A DNA stretch of 49,729 nucleotides, taken from assembly GCF_920888515.1 (NCBI RefSeq), contig NZ_CAKKTM010000140.1:1-49729 (forward strand). The letters are read 5' to 3'. Positions 49,634 through 49,729 of the stretch are shown one piece after another. The notes under the pieces are model-generated. The model was not told the origin of the DNA. It ran no database searches and saw only the letters and a program-made list of their open reading frames with translations. The first letter of the stretch is position 1. Each line of letters opens with the position of its first letter. The position numbers and the translations under genes are program-made. This DNA comes from Protofrankia sp. CiP1_Cm_nod1 (GTDB lineage: Bacteria; Actinomycetota; Actinomycetes; Frankiales; Frankiaceae).

Positions 49634-49729
49634 GGCCTCATCCAATCCGAGGGACCTCATCCAGTCCGGGGGATCCGCCGCAGTCCGGCGTCCTCCCGGC
49701 GTCCTCGTCAAACGTCGTCAAACGTCATC

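Overview
This is a GC-rich (roughly 70% or more) actinobacterial chromosome segment. Many GTG/TTG starts, GTGA/ATGA gene overlaps, proline/alanine-rich tails and short GC-rich minisatellites inside ordinary genes point to Frankia or a close relative. The genus is an inference from gene content and style, because no rRNA or other marker gene is present.

Region 1 (1-23.9 kb) is mostly core chromosome. It holds a membrane-anchored hypothetical protein, a polysaccharide deacetylase, an aldehyde dehydrogenase, a NarL-type response regulator, a coupled pair of CNNM/CBS (HlyC/CorC-type) membrane proteins, a 2-hydroxyacid dehydrogenase, tRNA-His next to oligoribonuclease (orn), a CaiB-type CoA transferase, a diiron ferritin-like protein, a pirin, a membrane GGDEF-EAL protein overlapping the N-end-rule transferase aat, an alpha-oxoamine synthase with a ferredoxin upstream, and an orphan ModA.

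Region 2 (23.9-42.3 kb) is an accessory, conflict-rich island ending at tRNA-Arg(UCU), whose 3' end faces the island. It contains an intact YefM-YoeB toxin-antitoxin pair, RecQ, an HTH-ImmA/IrrE plus PIN module, a Ser/Thr kinase with a seven-repeat WD40 domain, a MarR regulator divergent from two alpha/beta hydrolases and a wrecked aldo/keto reductase, a GAF-SpoIIE phosphatase, and a second HTH + ImmA/IrrE + PIN module. The PIN gene of the second module has been joined by a deletion to the remains of a convergent VapBC-like pair. Next comes a coupled three-gene operon: a NrtR-like NUDIX protein, a nucleoside-phosphorylase-fold protein and a four-helix membrane protein. The last two share a VGVQAG..HGGV cassette. 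This operon is the best candidate for an undescribed conflict/immune system. Remnants of WYL, GNAT, aldo/keto reductase, VapBC, PIN and Fic genes, a tRNA-Ala-like 3' relic and two diverged direct repeats (35.5 and 41.4 kb) show repeated insertion and decay.

Region 3 (42.3-49.7 kb) returns to core-like genes: an SSB paralogue, a GT39-like membrane glycosyltransferase, EttA, truncated haemoglobin O (glbO) and a GH13 alpha-glucosidase that runs to the window edge.
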